Source: Chrysomallon squamiferum
Lineage: Eukaryota; Mollusca; Gastropoda; Neomphalida; Peltospiridae
Direction of reading: 5' to 3'
Length of the DNA: 64,000 nucleotides
Assembly: GCA_012295275.1 (NCBI GenBank)
Contig: CM022677.1
Coordinates: forward strand, 13,703,835-13,767,834
Shown in pieces: positions 62,009 to 64,000 of this stretch. Positions within the stretch are counted from its first letter, which is position 1. Every line of letters starts with the position of its first letter. The notes under the pieces were generated by a model. It did not search any database and was not told where the DNA came from. It saw nothing but the letters and a program-made list of their open reading frames with translations. The position numbers were made by a program, and so were the translations under genes.

Positions 62009-62860
62009 GTGAGGTATGACATTTTCAAACCATTGTCTTATTTAGTAAACTGATAATTATTTACGTCAAATAAGAAAGATTACTAATCAACAATACACAA
62101 TTATCTTTTCTCTTTAATATGAAATACAGCATCGAGGTCCGAGCTTGTTTAAATAATGGGTGGGGTGTAGTATTTGTATAGTTACTTATTACAACCACTG
62201 TTACCTGTAATATTAAAGCTACTACAACATTTTTGTAACATTCTCACTGCTGTTAACTTGTATTAAATTTTACAAATAGAACAAACAACAACAGTTACTA
62301 CTACAACTATTATTACTAGTGTTACTACTACTAGTATTAATAAAACTGCTAATAGTACTGTTGCTGTGTCAACTTTACTGCCACTACTAATATCAATACC
62401 ACTAAACTATTATTAACTATATTTGATAACACTATTTGTAATTCTGCCACTACTACTAACACTTTCACAACTTCTACTATTAACTACTATGACAGTACTA
62501 ATTCAACAGCTGTTAATTCTACTCCTGCTGCTACAGATTTACTACTACAACTACTACTGCTATTGTTACTACTACTACAACTATTTCTATAACAACAGTT
62601 TTTAGTGTTACTGCTGCTATTGTCTTGTAAATTGAAATTCTTTATGATCAAATGTTTCTTTGTTTAATATTAGCAGTATCATTTGTTTAATCTATTTATA
62701 TTTAGTTATATATCTTAAACTCGTGTATAATTTATTTATAACTAAAACACGTGCTAGCGATAACATGACCTAGTCATCTGTTTTGCCAAGAGCAAAGTTT
62801 ACTTGGTTATCTTGAATTTATTATCTAGAGATACACTCAGTATAAGTCAACTTTACACAC
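62009..62860. repeat. AT-rich DNA with an imperfect ACT/ATT triplet tract
   Basis: 62280-62620 is dominated by ACT, ATT, ACA and GCT triplets (ACTACTACAACTATTACTA-type), giving artefact frames. The rest is AT-rich without recognised genes. Confidence 0.75.
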
Positions 62861-62861
62861 A

Positions 62862-63015
62862 CAGTCCACACACACACACACACACACTGAGACACACACA
62901 CACACATACACACACACACATACACACACACACACATACACACACACACACTGAGACACACAAACACACATGCACACACACACACTGAGACACACACACA
63001 CACACACACAGGCAC
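62862..63015. repeat. CA-rich low-complexity tract
   Basis: CACACA with CACTGAGACACA and CATACACA interruptions. Confidence 0.95.
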
Positions 63016-63407
63016 ATATACACAGAAGCATTTATTCCTTTAATGTGCCCAGTGATGATAATCTTACAACTTTTAATAAATCTCTCCCCCACACAGACGC
63101 ACTCTTAGAATAAATAAATAAATAAATAAATAAATAAATACAATTAATACAGAACGCATGATTTTATGAGAAATCTGTGGAATGTTTTTTCTCAGCAGAT
63201 TTTGTATTTATTTATATATTATTATTATTATTATTATTTTATTTTTATTTTTTTCAATATAGCCTATTACCCGTGTTTGTCTATGTTTGTCATGTTGACA
63301 AGTTTTAGATTCAATCAAATAACTTTATTATTAGATACTGCCTTTCTACTGTATTTAAAATAAGGTAAAGGATGTAAAGCATACATTGTTCATCATATTA
63401 AGAGCGG

Positions 63408-63770
63408 CCTTATTATTATTATTATTATGAAATAAATATAAATAAAGAATACTACTGCAGCTACTGTTACTACAGCTGTTAATAATATTTATGCAGCTAC
63501 AGCAACCACTTCCATTAAAATTATTATTACTACTGCAACTACTGCAGTTATTACAAGTTGTCAACATTACATCTGCTGCTGCTATTACAACTATCACTAC
63601 TACTCCTATTAGTATTATTACTACTATCACTATTACGACTACTAATACTACTATTACTACTATGACTGCTATAACTACTACTATTACAACTGCTATTGGT
63701 GTTACTTCTTCCACTGCTAATATTAATAATACCAATTATTTGTCTATGTTAATACAAATATTATTAATCT
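63408..63770. repeat. Imperfect ACT/ATT triplet tract
   Basis: Triplets ATT, ACT, GCT and ACA dominate, as at 62280-62620. The 94-residue plus frame and 126-residue minus frame follow from the triplet composition. Confidence 0.85.
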
Positions 63771-63924
63771 TATAAAATTTAGTTGCTTTGAATTAATTAT
63801 AAATTTTCGAAAAGTCCTAGGACCCAGTTTTAAATATTTGTTATCTGTGTTCATTTTGTTTATAATTAACTTGTTATCAAACCTCGAGTGAGCGAAACAA
63901 GACTAAAGTACACTGCGTTGTCTA

Positions 63925-63958
63925 AGCTTTATTCCCTGGAGATAAACATTTTTACTTT

Positions 63959-64000
<42 letters not shown>
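63925..64000. repeat. Repeat lead-in and (GA)n running off the window
   Basis: TAAGCTTTATTCCCTGGAGA followed by TAAACATTTTTACTTTATAC matches the lead-in at 61465-61510, then GA from 63964 to the window end. Confidence 0.9.

Overview
The window looks like nuclear DNA of a mollusc, most probably a gastropod. The reasons are an intron-containing gene, very AT-rich intergenic sequence, extreme microsatellite content, and many copies of the motif AAAGGGAGATAACTC, which I recall as common in molluscan DNA (recall, not a search). I see no prokaryotic operons, rRNA, tRNA or CRISPR. Two runs of exactly 200 N (11935-12134 and 44753-44952) look like fixed-size scaffolding gaps, so order and orientation across them are not proven by this sequence.

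Layout. 1-8 kb: AT-rich DNA with dispersed repeats, a decayed hAT transposon (1936-2811), a tandem segmental duplication (about 3.6-5.0 kb) whose first unit carries a mariner-like MITE, and a composite minisatellite (about 5.09-6.69 kb). 8-20.7 kb: simple-sequence DNA including a 0.6 kb purine tract, GATA/TATC-type repeats and a 37-bp satellite that runs into the first gap; a MULE transposase relic sits just past the gap. 17.3-23 kb: exon-like relics with good splice signals but broken frames. 25.2 kb: a hAT-type MITE with an 8-bp target duplication.

27.6-57.5 kb is the main structure: a near-palindrome with arms 27560-40782 and 44953-57481 in opposite orientation, separated by about 4.2 kb that includes the second gap. 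The inner end of the left arm carries a TRIM-like gene (RING, coiled coil, NHL-like propeller; 40586-42491). A 26-bp tandem duplication shifts its frame before the propeller. The right arm carries only the RING-exon portion, itself damaged, and stops at the gap. Each arm has two copies of a 176-nt non-coding exon with canonical splice signals. One copy in each arm lies upstream of the RING exon and the other about 5.4 kb further upstream, giving four in all. The palindrome may be a real inverted segmental duplication, or a second haplotype contig joined in inverted orientation at the gap.

57.5-64 kb: simple repeats, a small unrecognised frame (58745-58984, minus), and a gene fragment for a putative extracellular beta-sandwich protein (60797-61435) with a possible further exon at 61923-62008 beyond a (GA)154 tract. 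Only the TRIM-like gene and this fragment are convincing protein-coding loci; almost all other open frames come from simple repeats.
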